A stretch of 64,000 nt of DNA from Allium sativum (Eukaryota > Streptophyta > Magnoliopsida > Asparagales > Amaryllidaceae). Of this stretch, positions 49,801 to 62,057 are shown in pieces (positions within the stretch are counted from its first letter, which is position 1; each line of letters begins with the position of its first letter). Where the stretch lies: NCBI GenBank assembly GCA_030737875.1, contig CM060912.1, forward strand, positions 460,974,310 through 461,038,309, given 5' to 3'. The translations under genes were made by a program, and so were the position numbers. Under the pieces are notes generated by a model. The model had not been told where the DNA came from and ran no database searches. It was given only the letters and a program-made list of their open reading frames with translations.

Positions 49801-50649
49801 CTTGGATTTTGGAATGTATGTTTGTTTGTTCGATATGTTGATTATTGTTCTTCCTTGGTCATTTGGTTGAGAAAGAGAGTTCCTTGATCAGGTCGGTCAT
49901 GAATAAGTTATGTTAACTTGTCGTTCTTATAATAATTCCTTGATCAGGTCGGTCATTAATGAGTTGTGTTAACTTGTCGTGCCTATAACGTTAATTTGCG
50001 ATGAGGATAATAACCATAATTGAAAACTAAACATACATCATTGTGAAACAATAAATCATTTCTATTGTCGTTTTGTGGTTGAACTAAAGTTTATTTATAT
50101 GTTATATGTATGGATTTCACTTTTCGGATATTTAGAGATAGAATGATCCGGAATTTTTTGTTTCCAGGTCTGACCAGAATTTTCAGGTTTACCGAATGGT
50201 CGGACTTTTGGATAGGTGAGCTAGCCATGGATAGACATATTGAGACCATTAGTTTATCCTTTGTAGGATACTCACCAGATGTACTATAAGATGTATTTGT
50301 TCAGATAGTGATTTATTTTGAAAGGTGTAGAATGTAAGATTAGAAGTATATTTTGTGGACTTACTAGAAGTGCGCAATGATATGTGCTTTTTGCTTCGAT
50401 CTGTGATTGTAATGTGTTTGAGATATTGTTCTGATTAAGTGGAATCAGTGTGTCTATTCCTTTGTACTAATACTGAACACGTCAAATTCAGATCAGACAT
50501 TAATTGAAAAGGTATAAGCGAAGTGTTAGTGTTAGTATAAAGATATATTCACATTCGATCGCCCCTATCACGGTGTATTCTCCGGATTAGCAAACTACAT
50601 TACTTGTAATGTTCTTTGCTAAGCTGGGTATAACAGTGGGGCTGTTACA
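46858..50649 (+). repeat. LTR 2 of array D
   Basis: Full-length copy, start TCAGTAACAACCC, end GCTGTTACA. It serves as 3' LTR of the first unit and 5' LTR of the second. No gene is seen. Confidence 0.85.
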
Positions 50650-52030
50650 GTTTGGTATCAGAGTTGTGGTCAGAACAATATTACATATAAAATCATGGAT
50701 TCGAGACCTAGTGAGACTTAGAGTCCCAACCCCTTGAGAGTGTGTAGGTTGTTTATATGGACTATCCACAAAGGGATAGAAGTATATAATTGTTTTTGGC
50801 ATAAATGTAGGGCATATGTTTATTTTACTAAGGTTGATGCATTTAAATTAGTATTAGAATTATACGTACATAATTAGTATTATGGCTAAAGGCAAACCTA
50901 GGACATATATCAGAGCAACCAGTGGTTATAGTGTTGAGGGTGTATTTTTAACTCCAAAGAAAATAGCTAAAATGATTAGGACAATACATGCTTAGGTTGT
51001 TGGTTCCTAACCCGTTCAATCTAAATTTTCTCGGCTCTATTAGGATTTTGTGCGCTTTGGTGGAAAGTAATGAACATATTGAAACTAATAAGAAGCAGAT
51101 ACAAAGTTTTGATCAAAAAGGGAAAGAGAAAAGTTGAGCAAAAGAATTCCAAGTTAAGAGGTAAATTTTCTAAGATAATATAAGATAATATTTTCTTCTT
51201 TTGTTTGGTTGCCTAATGTATTTTTGAGGGTAAATTGTCTGCTTTTGCTTGACTACTTCCTGGTGTTTAGATGTTAAAAATTGTTTTTCCTGACTATACT
51301 TGTTTAAAATTGGATGCATGGATACTAGAGATAATAAAATAATACATCTAAATTTATGTTAACCCATCATGTTGACTTATCTGGACGTTGTTTAAGGATT
51401 TCGGTCGATACATCCATGTTATCGATAGTGGTTCCTAAACTTCGAATGTGATATTTTGACATGAGGAATGAAAAAAAAGTGAAATGTTTTGAGTTAAAAT
51501 AAAAATTGGAATAATATTTTTACAAAAAAAAATACATTTATGTGAAATGTATGAGTTTGAGAAGACATTGTTGGTAGCTTATGCAATCAACTTTGTAGTT
51601 GTGGAATGGATGATAATGATTCATAGTGCAATATTATTTCTGATATTAGAAGAATTTTAAATCTATAATTTTGAGAATAATATAAAAACATTAGGATTGG
51701 ATTCAAAACATTAATTTTGAAAACAAAAAAGTAAAAGAAAAACCTAACTTGTGCATTATTAAGAGTTGTGAATGGAATAATATAAGTGAATGTGAAATGG
51801 ATTTCAAAATAGGTTGAAATTTGACCTTGAGAGTTAGAAGGAATAAAACCTTGTTGGTAAGAGAATGAAGTAGTTTTAAGTTGGTAGTTCGAAGAATTTT
51901 TATCATAATTAAATGTTGTATTAAGTGAAAAAATCATTTTGAGATTTTTCGATTTATAAAATCATGAAAAAAAATATTTAGATTATTTCACTTAACAAAT
52001 TGCGAGGACGCTATTTTTTAAGGGGAGGAG
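50650..52030 (+). other. Internal region 2 of array D
   Basis: Second copy of the 1.38-kb internal region, differing from the first at several per cent of sites. The primer site starts near 50652 and the polypurine tract lies at 52018-52030. The same gag-like traces are present. The minus frames at 51587-51937 are not kept in internal region 1. Confidence 0.6.
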
Positions 52031-55000
52031 TCTTTAACAACCCTGTTGTTAATTACCTAGTTAATTGAGTATAATTAGGGACATATAATTTTAATTATGA
52101 TTTGTGAAATTTAATTAATTTTTTTTATTAAAAAGGATTAAAGTATATTTTGAGTTTGTTTATTAATTTATTTTTATGTGAAATCCAAATAGAAAAGAAG
52201 GTTTACAAGTGTTAGAAAATAAATAGATAGGACTTCAATTTATTTAATTAAAACATGGGTTTTGGCCTAATAAAAACTCATCCCATTAGTGAAAATAAGA
52301 GAAAGTTTCTCTAATTATCCATTTCCTGAATGAACAATACGTTCATTTCTTCCAAGCAGTGAACACTACAAAGTTTTCAAAACTAAGAAAAACCCTAGCT
52401 TCAAAAATCCTCAATTTCAAGTCATGAACGAAAGGGGTTCTCGTTAGATCTTTCAGGAATCAAAATAGGGTAAGCTTCAGCACCTATAATTAATCATTAG
52501 GGTTTTTAAATTCAGATTTTATCTATGCTTGATATGATTTCAACATGATAGGCAATGATATTTTTTGTTATACTTGTGTTTTTATAGATCTGGAAATTTT
52601 AAACCCACTTTACTAAAAAAAATCAAATTCTATTCATTTGAAGCTTAAAAATTAACAAATTTTACTATGTTCTTTCTGATATATTTCAGCAAGTTTCTAC
52701 CAATTTTCATGGATTTTTATTAAGATTTGATATGTTAAACATGGTGATTTCCGTGAAACTTTTCTATAAAATTTAGGCAAAAAAACGTAGGTTGGTTTAA
52801 AATTCATAACTAAATGTAGAAAATACATAAAATCTTGAAATTTGGATATGTTGTTACCAACTCGTATGAACATCTTCAATAAAAATTTCGTTAGAAAATA
52901 TTAAAATTTGCTATGTTAAATTTACTCTATTCCAGGGACAAAAATCTAGGTTGTTTCTGGTTATTTTGCTTGAAGTTAATGTTTATTGCTATGAAGTTCT
53001 TTGGATAATAAGGTGAGTTGTTCGATTCGCACAATCTATCTCTAATTAGTTTATTGCATTTTAGAAATTTTGACTTTGATATGGTTGATTTGATGATTGA
53101 TTTGGTTGCAAAATGATTTTGGATTCAAGTGATTGTTTGATTTTGTGTGCTGAAAATTAGTGAAAATATCACTGCTGCAAAACAGTGATAACTTGTAGTT
53201 AAATTATCCAAATTGACTCAATCTTTTTGCAGTAGAAAGCTATTTCAATTTTCTACAACTCCCTTTAGGCATTTTTCGAAATTATGCCTTTTAGGAGGCC
53301 AAATAAACTAAGCATATAGCTCAGGCCTGTGTAAAAATCAAAGTTGATAGCTGAGAGTAAAATGGGCGTAACTTTTGAGTCACTTATCGAAATTTGATAA
53401 TTTTTAATATTTGGAAAGATAAGAGTACAAGATACCACTTTCATTTATTGTGTTTATGTTGATTTTGTAGTTTAAGTGGTGAAAAACTCATTTGTTTGTC
53501 GCTGGGCTATCGTTAGGAAATCATGAAAATACTTGAAACTGAGAATTTGTTTTGTTCACAACTTTTGAGCCACTTATCGGAATTTGATATTTCTTAATGT
53601 TATGAAAAGCTAAGACATTAATCTACAACTTTCATTAATGGTGCCTCTTGTGATTTTGGATTTTAAGTGGTGAAAACCCCATTTGTTTGTCACTGTCCCG
53701 TCATTGAGAAATTGTGTCAATACTTAAACATGCGAAATTTTTTTTGTACATAACTTTTGAGTTACTTATCGGAATTTAATTGTTTTTGATGTTTTGGAAA
53801 ACTAGGAGTTTTTACTATAATTGTATGGATTAAGTTTTGTAAAATTATTTGCTTAAGCAAACTGAAATTGCAATTTAAAACTGAGAGCTTTATAATGAAC
53901 TTTTGGAAACAATAAAATAGTTTCATAAACAACTAAGTGTTTTAAACAATGGAATTCAAAAGAGATAATAGTTTTGAGAATCTTAATTATACAGTCTGGA
54001 ATGAGCTAATTTTCGACTTAATGTTACCAATTGTTTTATATTCTCTTGTGAAACATTTTTTCAAAAATGGTACATTCCAATGAATAGAATGTTAAAGTAG
54101 AATTTACTAATTCTTAAACGAATACTAGAACCCAACTGAGTAGTATGGGATGCTCAAGTTAGATTCTTATAATCGATTTTGAGATAGTAATTAACACTTT
54201 AGGGTTGTATTCTTTTATGTTGTGCGAAAAGAGGTCTCTAGATCCATAAGAGAATATAATTTAGGTTTTCTGAGTATATCCATAATAAGTGAAATTTACT
54301 AATTCTCAGTAAATACTTGTGTTTGACTAGATGGCATGGGACGTCTATGTTAAACTATAGTGGCTACTATGAGTGATAGTATTTGACACTTTAGAGTCCA
54401 ATTTCTTTTGATGTGCGGCAGAGGCTGCTAGATCCTTAAGAAGGTAACTTCTGGATTTCTTTTCAAACTTATAAATATAAAAAGATTGAGAAATTCATTA
54501 TTATAAGAGATTGGAATTTTATGTCTACTTTTGTTAGTAATTTTTTTAAATAAAATAATGATTAATATGGAGTAGTGAAATCGTAGTTACCACTATATTT
54601 TTGATAGTTGAGATTTTGTTTCTTTGATTATTAAGATCGGATATGTGGTTCCTCGATCCTTTAGATCGAACAAGTGAGATTTCGATCTACACGATCGTAT
54701 GTCTACGTTTCCTAATTCCCTTAGATTGAGCATGTAATTCTTTGGTCTCAATAATCATAGAAATGGATTGTATTGGTTGTTTTGTTATGCTTCCTCGATC
54801 CTAGCGATCGTGCATGAGTTCCGGATTGCTTATTTTATTGTGTTTCCTTGTGCTTCTTTGATCAGGTTGATTGAGTATGAGCTCCTCGATCGTAGTGATT
54901 GTGCATGAGTTCTCGATCTTTGGTATTAGATTGGTATGAGGGATAACACCAGGCCTCGAGATCATCTTGGATTTTAGAATGTATGTTTGTTTGTTCGATA

Positions 55001-55814
55001 TGTTGATTCTTATTCTTCCTTGGTCATTTGACTGAGAAAGAGAGTTCCTGGATCAGGTCGGTCATGAATGAGTTGTGTTAACTTTTCATTCTTATAATAG
55101 TTCCTTGATTAGGTCGGTCATAAATGAGTTGTGTTAACTTGTCGTGCCTATAACGTGAACTTGTGATGAGGATAAAAACCATAATTGGAAAGCAAACATA
55201 CATCATTGTGAAACAATAAATCATTGCTATTGTCGTTTTGTGGTTAAACTAAAGTTTATTTATATGTTATATGTATGGATCTCACTTTTCGGAAATTTAG
55301 AGATAGACTGATCCGGAATTTTGTGTTTCCAGGTCAGACCTGAATTTTCAGGTTTACCGGATGTTCGGACTTTTGGACAGGTGAGCTGGCCATGGATACA
55401 CATATTGAGACCCTTAGTTTATCCTTTGTAAGATACTCACCAAATGTACTTTGAGATGTATTTGTTAAGATAGTGATTTATTTTGAAAGGTGTAGAATGT
55501 ATGATTAGAAGTATATTTTGTGGACTTACTGTAAGTGCACTATGATATGTGTCTTTTGCTTTGATATGTGATTGTTATGTGTTTTAGATATTTTTCTGAT
55601 TAAGTGGAATCAGTATGTCTATTCCTTTGTACTAATACTGAACACATCACATTCTGATCAGACATTAAGTGAAAAGGTATAAGCGAAGTATTAATGTTAG
55701 TTTAAAGACATATTCACATTCGATCGCCCCTATCAAGCTGTATTCTTCGGATTAGCAAACTACATTACTTGTAATGTTCTTTGCTAAACTGGGTATAATA
55801 GTGGGGCTGTTACA
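52031..55814 (+). repeat. LTR 3 of array D
   Basis: Full-length copy, start TCTTTAACAACCC, end GCTGTTACA, directly followed by the LTR of C. No gene is seen. Confidence 0.85.
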
Positions 55815-55850
55815 GGAAAACAAAAACCATTTCTCTTATCCCTTACCCCC

Positions 55851-55859
55851 TATTTATAT
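55851..55859 (-). promoter_or_regulatory. TATA box of element C LTR
   Basis: In minus sense ATATAAATA followed by GGGGGTAAGGG. It lies about 380 bp from the LTR start. Array D begins about 36 bp downstream, near the expected transcription start. Confidence 0.5.
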
Positions 55860-57201
55860 CCTTCCAATAGCCCACCAATGGGCCTTCCCAAATCAGCCTA
55901 TTGTGGCTCTCCGAACCTAAACAGCTAACTGAAAAACCTTAAAACAACGATTCCTCCCAAACCGCTAAGCCAAATCTTTAATGTAACCACTCTACGGAAA
56001 GGCAACCATCAATTCCTTTCCAATGGCACAGGACTCACCCTCTGATTCGACATGAGTCAAAAGTTATGCCCTGTGCAAAACTGGCAAGGGAAAAGTGGTC
56101 ACAAACAAAATTGGTAAAAAAATATGGACATGTCTTACATCCCCATAAGCAACATATCAAAAGATGAGAATGATCCAACCCTCAAAGAACAAAATAAAAT
56201 ATTTTACGATCCTCTGATACGTAAAATGCGGGCTGTTATAGTAGTCGAGACTTCGTTCAAAGAAAGAATAGCACCGCGACGTGGTAAGGGCTTGCTGGTC
56301 GAAGGTGAAGTGATGGGGAGGGTCAGGCGCTGTGATTCAGGGTGATGAGAAGTCATTCGATCGACTGTTCAGGCGATTTAGGGTTCACAAACAGGGAGTT
56401 CGGCTGTTTGATATTCACTACGAATTTGGGGATTTCGCTCGTCGATTTGGGAATCTGATGTTAAGGTTGGACTTATGAGGTTGTTTTACACCTTATGTGA
56501 AGTTTTTAGGAAATTCATGTATGAATTTTGATCGCACCATTTTGTGCTTTCAGTTGGGATGAATCACAGTGGGGTTTTCGTAATGGGTGGAGTGATGTTC
56601 AACATTTTAATTTGTTGTAGAAATTGGTGGCCGCGTGAAGGAGAAGGCAGATTTCATTATGGTAAAAAAGGTGGTAAGTTTATTAAGTTAATTAATAATG
56701 TTTATTATATATATATATATATATGCACATATAAACTACGAGAAATATATATTAATAATAGTTGTTGATTTCAGTGGTGAAATTATCGTGATATGTGGAG
56801 TATGGCAGTGCACGGCTAGGGAGGGGCTCGAACTTGTAATTTAAGGAAGGAAGAAGGCCGTAATAAGGTAATAAGAAGTGAGTTAATTGTCATTTATTTT
56901 ATTATGACTTTTAAATTAAAATAAATCGGGTAAACGAGTATAAATTATTCAGTGAAATGAGATGCATTGGCTTCGTATCGCTAACTACACAATGGAATTT
57001 GAACTGAAATTAAAATGGATCGAAATATATAAAAATCAAGATGAGTAAACTCACTCTTTAGTTCAATTATAATTTATTATAATCGAATTTTTATTTATTA
57101 TAAATATTTATATGTTGGTTGATTGGTTGCATTGCTATTTATTGATAAATTGTGGTTATTATATATATTAGTTATTTAGGCTTGGTGTTTGGCTATTATA
57201 T

Positions 57202-57210
57202 ATACATACA

Positions 57211-57246
<36 letters not shown>

Positions 57247-57253
57247 TATATAT
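57202..57253 (+). repeat. CATA/TA microsatellite
   Basis: A run of CATA units passing into TA units. Downstream at about 57290-57355 the phrase ATTAGTGGATGACC occurs three times with small changes. Confidence 0.9.
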
Positions 57254-57487
57254 TTACATATTGGTGGTTAGACATTTCCCGTAGTGCCATTAGCGGATGA
57301 CCGCAGTATCATTAGTGGATGACCCTATGTGTCCCACAATACATTATAGTGGATGACCTTCTATACTACGATATCCTGCCTTGAAGCAGGATGGGTATTA
57401 TTTATGTTGGCTAACATCAGTAGATGCAGGAGAACAGGTTGGAGGGATGCAACTGGATTCCTCAAAAATTTATTATTATTGTTTTCA

Positions 57488-57491
57488 TTCA

Positions 57492-57538
<47 letters not shown>
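57488..57538 (+). repeat. CATA/TA microsatellite (second)
   Basis: Same structure as the run at 57202, CATA units followed by TA units. The two may come from duplication of the intervening 280 bp or arose separately. Confidence 0.9.
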
Positions 57539-58159
57539 TATATACGATGTGTTAGAAAACTTGTGATTGATAATTGGGTGTTTTGGATGTTTAAATATCA
57601 ATGTGTCTAAATGTTGATTTATAAAAATATCGTGAAAAGGGATATTGAGATTAAAAGGGAAAAACCATTTTCCTAAAAATAGAATTTGAATTTCGAATGG
57701 GCTATATAAATATTAACTTGTTTTGAATAATAAAAACAAGTGGTGAATTTATAAACGGTGTTTATAAATAAAATGGAATAATTTTCATTGGATAATGTGA
57801 GGAATTGAAGTGAATTTATAAACGGTATTTATAAATAAAATGGATAATTATAATTGGATAATTGGAGAGTTTAAATTCAAATGTGAATCTAAAATGATAA
57901 TTGGGAATCGTTTTGAATATAAAACGATGAAATATATTCCGATGTTCGGAATGTAAATTTAATTGGATAATTTAATTAGATTATGCCGAAATTATAAAAT
58001 AAGTTATATCCAGAAAGGATATGGGAATTGTATTAATACGGAACTAAGATTTAAATTTTAACATTAAAATAGATTATATGTTATGTATAGACAAGTTATA
58101 AAAATAAAATATTCCAAAATAAGATTTTAGCTTTAAATAGATTTTGAAATGGAACTTGT

Positions 58160-58163
<4 letters not shown>

Positions 58164-58196
<33 letters not shown>
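58164..58196 (+). repeat. TA microsatellite
   Basis: Uninterrupted alternating TA run inside E. Confidence 0.9.
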
Positions 58197-58201
<5 letters not shown>

Positions 58202-58545
58202 AGTAAATTTATAAACGATTTTATAAATGTAGTGAATTAATTATCGAGAGATAATTTTAAATTTTAAATTCAAGTATGAATTTAAAAATAGAATTTGAAA
58301 TCATTTCAAAACGGGAATGACGGTTTTTATTCCGAAATTCGGAATATAAAATGAACTAGGTTTCAAATAGATGTTTGAAAGGGAAGCATGTTTTAATTTA
58401 TAAAACAAGAAAATTAATTTATAAATGATGTTTATAAATAGTGAAGTAAATTATCATTGAACAATTTGGAATTTTAAATTCAAGTACGACTTTAAAAGTG
58501 AATTGGAAATCATTTCAAAAAGGGAATAACGGAAGTTATTCTGAT

Positions 58546-59303
58546 CAAGGTTTTAAATCTCGGATATCAGTCGTGTTTCGTCTCGGGGATTTTATAGACT
58601 CGGTCTCGTATCGGGGGAGATCTTGGATGAGATGAGTCTAACTCGGTAGTTCGTCTCGGATTTTCATCTCGGGTCTGAAAGTTCATATCAGAGCAATCTC
58701 GGGGTACATGATATGTTAAAAATGATATTTTAACAAAATGATTTTTATGAGTGCTATCAAAAACATAGTAACTTAAACTTAAAATGCAAAATAACTTTAT
58801 TATTCTTTATTTTGCGAAAGATCATTCACACTCTAAATCGTAATATGCTTAAAACAGGAATATTATCAGACAGGAAACATTAAAAGGATCCAAAACATTA
58901 AAAAATTCAGCATAAATAGACCATAAAATACATAATTTCATAAGTAACATGTATGTAAAAAGACGAATATGAAAATCATAAGCATTGTAAAACATATACG
59001 AATATACAATATAGTCATTTAACATGCAAAATGTAAAATAACAAAAAATTGATATAGCTAGATTTGAATTTTTTAATTATAGTTCTAGTTCAAGAATAAA
59101 TTAAAATTTTAACCAAAAAAACTAAGATCTCGGATGATATTCCAGTATTTCGTCTCGGTCGATATATCGTTCATTATTGCAATATCTCAGGCGATATATT
59201 CAAAAGGAGATTTAGAGTGATATTTGCTTTTTCGTTTCGGGAGGAGCCCAAAACGAGATCTCGGGGGAGATCTCGGGCGATATTTGCGAGATTTGAAACA
59301 GTG
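58546..59303. mobile_element. hAT-like miniature element (MITE), 758 bp
   Basis: It is flanked by a perfect 8-bp target duplication ATTCTGAT (58538-58545 and 59304-59311). The left end is CAAGGTTTTAAATCTCG and the right end, reverse-complemented, is CACTGTTTCAAATCTCG, a 17-bp terminal inverted repeat with a few mismatches. The 8-bp duplication and CA...TG ends fit the hAT superfamily. Both ends, for about 170 bp, are packed with TCTCGG or CGAGAT motifs, probably transposase-binding repeats, while the middle is AT-rich. No coding capacity. Confidence 0.82.
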
Positions 59304-61365
59304 ATTCTGATATTTGGAATATGAATTGAATGGAGATAAATCTATGAAATTATATTTGGAATTCCTTTCCATTTAATTTTATAAAATAATTTATTTCTAA
59401 TGGGATGGGAAGTTAATGTTAAAAATGGAGTTGTGATTGGATTTATAACCGAGTAATGAAATAATCAACAATTAGGAATAACCGAAATATTAAGTTAGAT
59501 TTGGTAAACTGGTTTAATTTATATTTAATATTTAAGAAATGGAATTGGAATTTATATAATAACCGAAGTTTAACGTTTTTATTTACATATTATTAAAACG
59601 TACTAGCCGCAACGCGGTAGTTCGTAATTTGACGTTTTGAACATTAATTGAGTATATAGAACTTAAATTAATAACGGTTTACTTGAGTATATAGAACTTT
59701 AATTTGAGTTCTGTTAAAATCAAATTTCCAGAAAAACAGCTCCACAATCGTTATTAAACCATAACGGTTTACTTAAATTAATAAAAGGATTCTAAGAAAA
59801 TAAAATTTGGATTTTCATTATAAATATCCAAACTTGAGTTGTAAAATAAATATGAACTCAAGTGGAGTAAATGAAAAAAATTCTTGGAAACAAGAATCAG
59901 ATATAAATTATTGAATGAAGTTAACTAATTAGAAAAATAATTAGTTAATGGAGTTGGGTCGAATTTAATTTTGGTTAAGTGAATTGGTTTGGTGAATTAA
60001 AAATTGGGAATTGAATATGAAAACTTGAATTAAATTTGGAATCAAATATGAAAAGTGAATTTGACGTGTTTATCAGTCAATAACAATGTGTTTAAACACG
60101 ATTGATTCCAATTAAGAGTGTAACGGACAAGTAGGCTGATTAAAGTATTAATTAGCGAAATGAATAGGTTTAAATGAAGAATTGAATGGAGTTGGAATAA
60201 AATGGGAATGATATATATTAGACAGGTATGGTATGAAGTGTATGAAGATTATAATTCGAGTGCCCCACAAAAAGGAACATGTTTAAATTCCATATGAGTT
60301 TTTATGCGCCGAATCAGCAAGCCGCTTGGCTTTTTGATTTGCTTTTTGAATGGAAAAGGCCTAGGGAGGCGAGTTGGGGTTTGAGCTATTGACTGGTACA
60401 AAGGGGGTGCTGGCGAAATTTTCCAAAAAAAAATAAGGAGTTAGAATATTTTTAAGAAAATTTGATAACTAGAAATCAATATATCGATATATATATATAT
60501 ATATATAATTCGATAAGGAAATGAACTTAAAATAGAATATTATAAACAAAAAGGAAATCTATAATTAAATCTGGTAAAAATAGAAAGAGAAACGTATACA
60601 AGTTTTAAAAAGAATGAATAATTGGTTGTTATTGTATTGATTATTCGACGTAAGTGGTCTTGTCTATTTTGAAGTTAAAGATGTTATTCAATCAAGGTCT
60701 GAGAAGTAATTAAACCCCAACTTGATTGATTTCATTATTACCTGATAAATAACAAGATTCAGTCTCGAAGATAAATGTTTGAATAAGATTTAGTTGAATG
60801 CAATATTTTGGTTTGTTGTAACGATGTTTTACACAATATTCGTTTTTACCCAAGTAAGTGGAATTTGGGAATATAATAATAAATTTTTCCGAAGTATAGA
60901 AATAAGCAAGTTCGGAAAAGAGATAAGTAATTGAAATGTTTTCCAATTATAACTAGAATATAATTTCTAAGTACAGACAATAAAAGAAGGTGACATAGGA
61001 AAAATGTTTTCCAAATAGTGTAAGAGGCTAAGATGATTGTTAAAAATATCGAGTTAACAAATATTGATAAGGAAATGGAGAAGCGATTTAATTAATGAAC
61101 TATTAATTAAGGGGACCAGTGAATGTTTGATGCTTTGGTTGAATGTTTGTTTTTCTTCGATAGTTAAATAACTGATTGTCGAAGTATTGGCTAATATCAT
61201 TGTCAATATGGAGAGACTGGTTGGATTATTTTCCGAGAACCACTACGAATTGGCACTAGCGTTGCGAATCAGATTATATGAAGACAAATCGAAGATGGAG
61301 AAAAGTGCAAGGGCTTTTTCTGTTAATCATAGGTAAAAATTGCCTAAGATGGATTAATGGAAATT

Positions 61366-61673
61366 GTGCCTTCGGTTTTGTTCAGTCCCAGAACGAACAT
61401 GTATGGATGAATATCTAATAGAGTATTTCTAATGATCGAGTATCTTGATCTGTACAAATATGCATCTAGTGGCGGAGAATTTATTCACTTAGCATAATAT
61501 CTAGAATATGTTTTTGCAAATCAATTAGTGATTAACGGATCTGGCAATGTGGCATTCAAAGTGATTCTGATATCAATGAAAGGTAAGTAATCGTAATCTC
61601 AAGCCTTGCAACTGGGAAATGGTATAAAGTCGTGTAGGTCGCATGGCTAAGTGGGTCGCACCCAAGTAGGGTG
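61366..61673 (+). other. Conserved leader block with hairpins I and II (E)
   Basis: The motif GTGCCTTCGGTTTTGTTCAG starts at 61366. Hairpin I lies at 61466-61504 (outer CTAG/CTAG, inner GAGAA-TTTA-TTCAC, one mismatch). Hairpin II (61659-61673) is CACCC-AAGTA-GGGTG. Confidence 0.55.
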
Positions 61674-62057
61674 TATTGTCACCGGATATAGAGAAATTCC
61701 ATTTTGCTTATTTAATCTATCAGTGTTGTCCCTTTTGGGAAACGGTTGCTGATCCCAACCATTGGTGACAATACATTCGGTAATCTCATGCGAAGTGAGG
61801 GACCGGTCATGTTTAGCCCGGGTTGTAAGATTTTCTTGTTGAACCTGATGTATTCCTCTCTAGAAATACACTATCGGAAGGCGGTCCCATACCTTGCTAG
61901 TTGGAATCCATTCTCCATTAAGAGCCTGCGGTTTAGATTGTGTGTGTGTATTGTGCGTGAAATGCAAACGTTCTGCTTGATTGCTATTTACTTGTTTTAG
62001 ACACTATTATAATATCAGAAGAGTATTGATTTCAAAGAATGTTTTGAGTTGTCGTAA

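Larger units (their letters stand above)
41712..55814 (+). mobile_element. Element D: LTR-internal-LTR-internal-LTR array
   Basis: Three LTRs (41712-45472, 46858-50649, 52031-55814; 3.76-3.79 kb) alternate with two internal regions (45473-46857 and 50650-52030; about 1.38 kb). After LTRs 1 and 2 there is a tRNA-iMet primer site; before LTRs 2 and 3 a polypurine tract TTAAGGGGAGGAG. After LTR 3 the LTR of C resumes. GAAAA precedes LTR 1 (41707-41711) and follows LTR 3 one base off (55816-55820), an imperfect target duplication. All copies differ by several per cent by eye. The internal regions hold at most a gag remnant, so the element is non-autonomous. The array most likely formed by unequal recombination between LTRs. 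Confidence 0.88.
39486..56240 (-). repeat. 5' LTR of element C (about 2.65 kb), split by array D
   Basis: In minus sense the LTR starts at 56240 (TATAACAGCCCGC, first bases mutated from TG) and ends at 39486 (...CGTCACA). Element D occupies 41712-55814. A TATA box lies at 55859-55851. The body holds a GC-rich minisatellite (40892-41039). No 3' LTR of C is in the window, so C is only partly present here. The plus-strand frames at 40701-41255 and 41308-41568 are chance frames in the LTR. Confidence 0.8.
56241..62057 (+). repeat. LTR fragment E, related to element B LTR, plus orientation
   Basis: The right-hand part (about 61360-62057) aligns clearly, though diverged, with the reverse complement of B from about 5960 down to 5260, including the leader motif, both hairpins and the sequence up to CGTAA where F interrupts. 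Further left, short matches continue (an AAGCCGCTTGGCTTTTT-like tract at about 60320 is shared with A), but I could not align it fully. Element C borders it on the left. It carries a MITE and CATA/TA microsatellites. No gene is seen. Confidence 0.65.

Noticed and set aside
56124..56345. 73-codon frame with a basic tail
   Set aside because: It crosses the border between LTR C and LTR E, so it is accidental.
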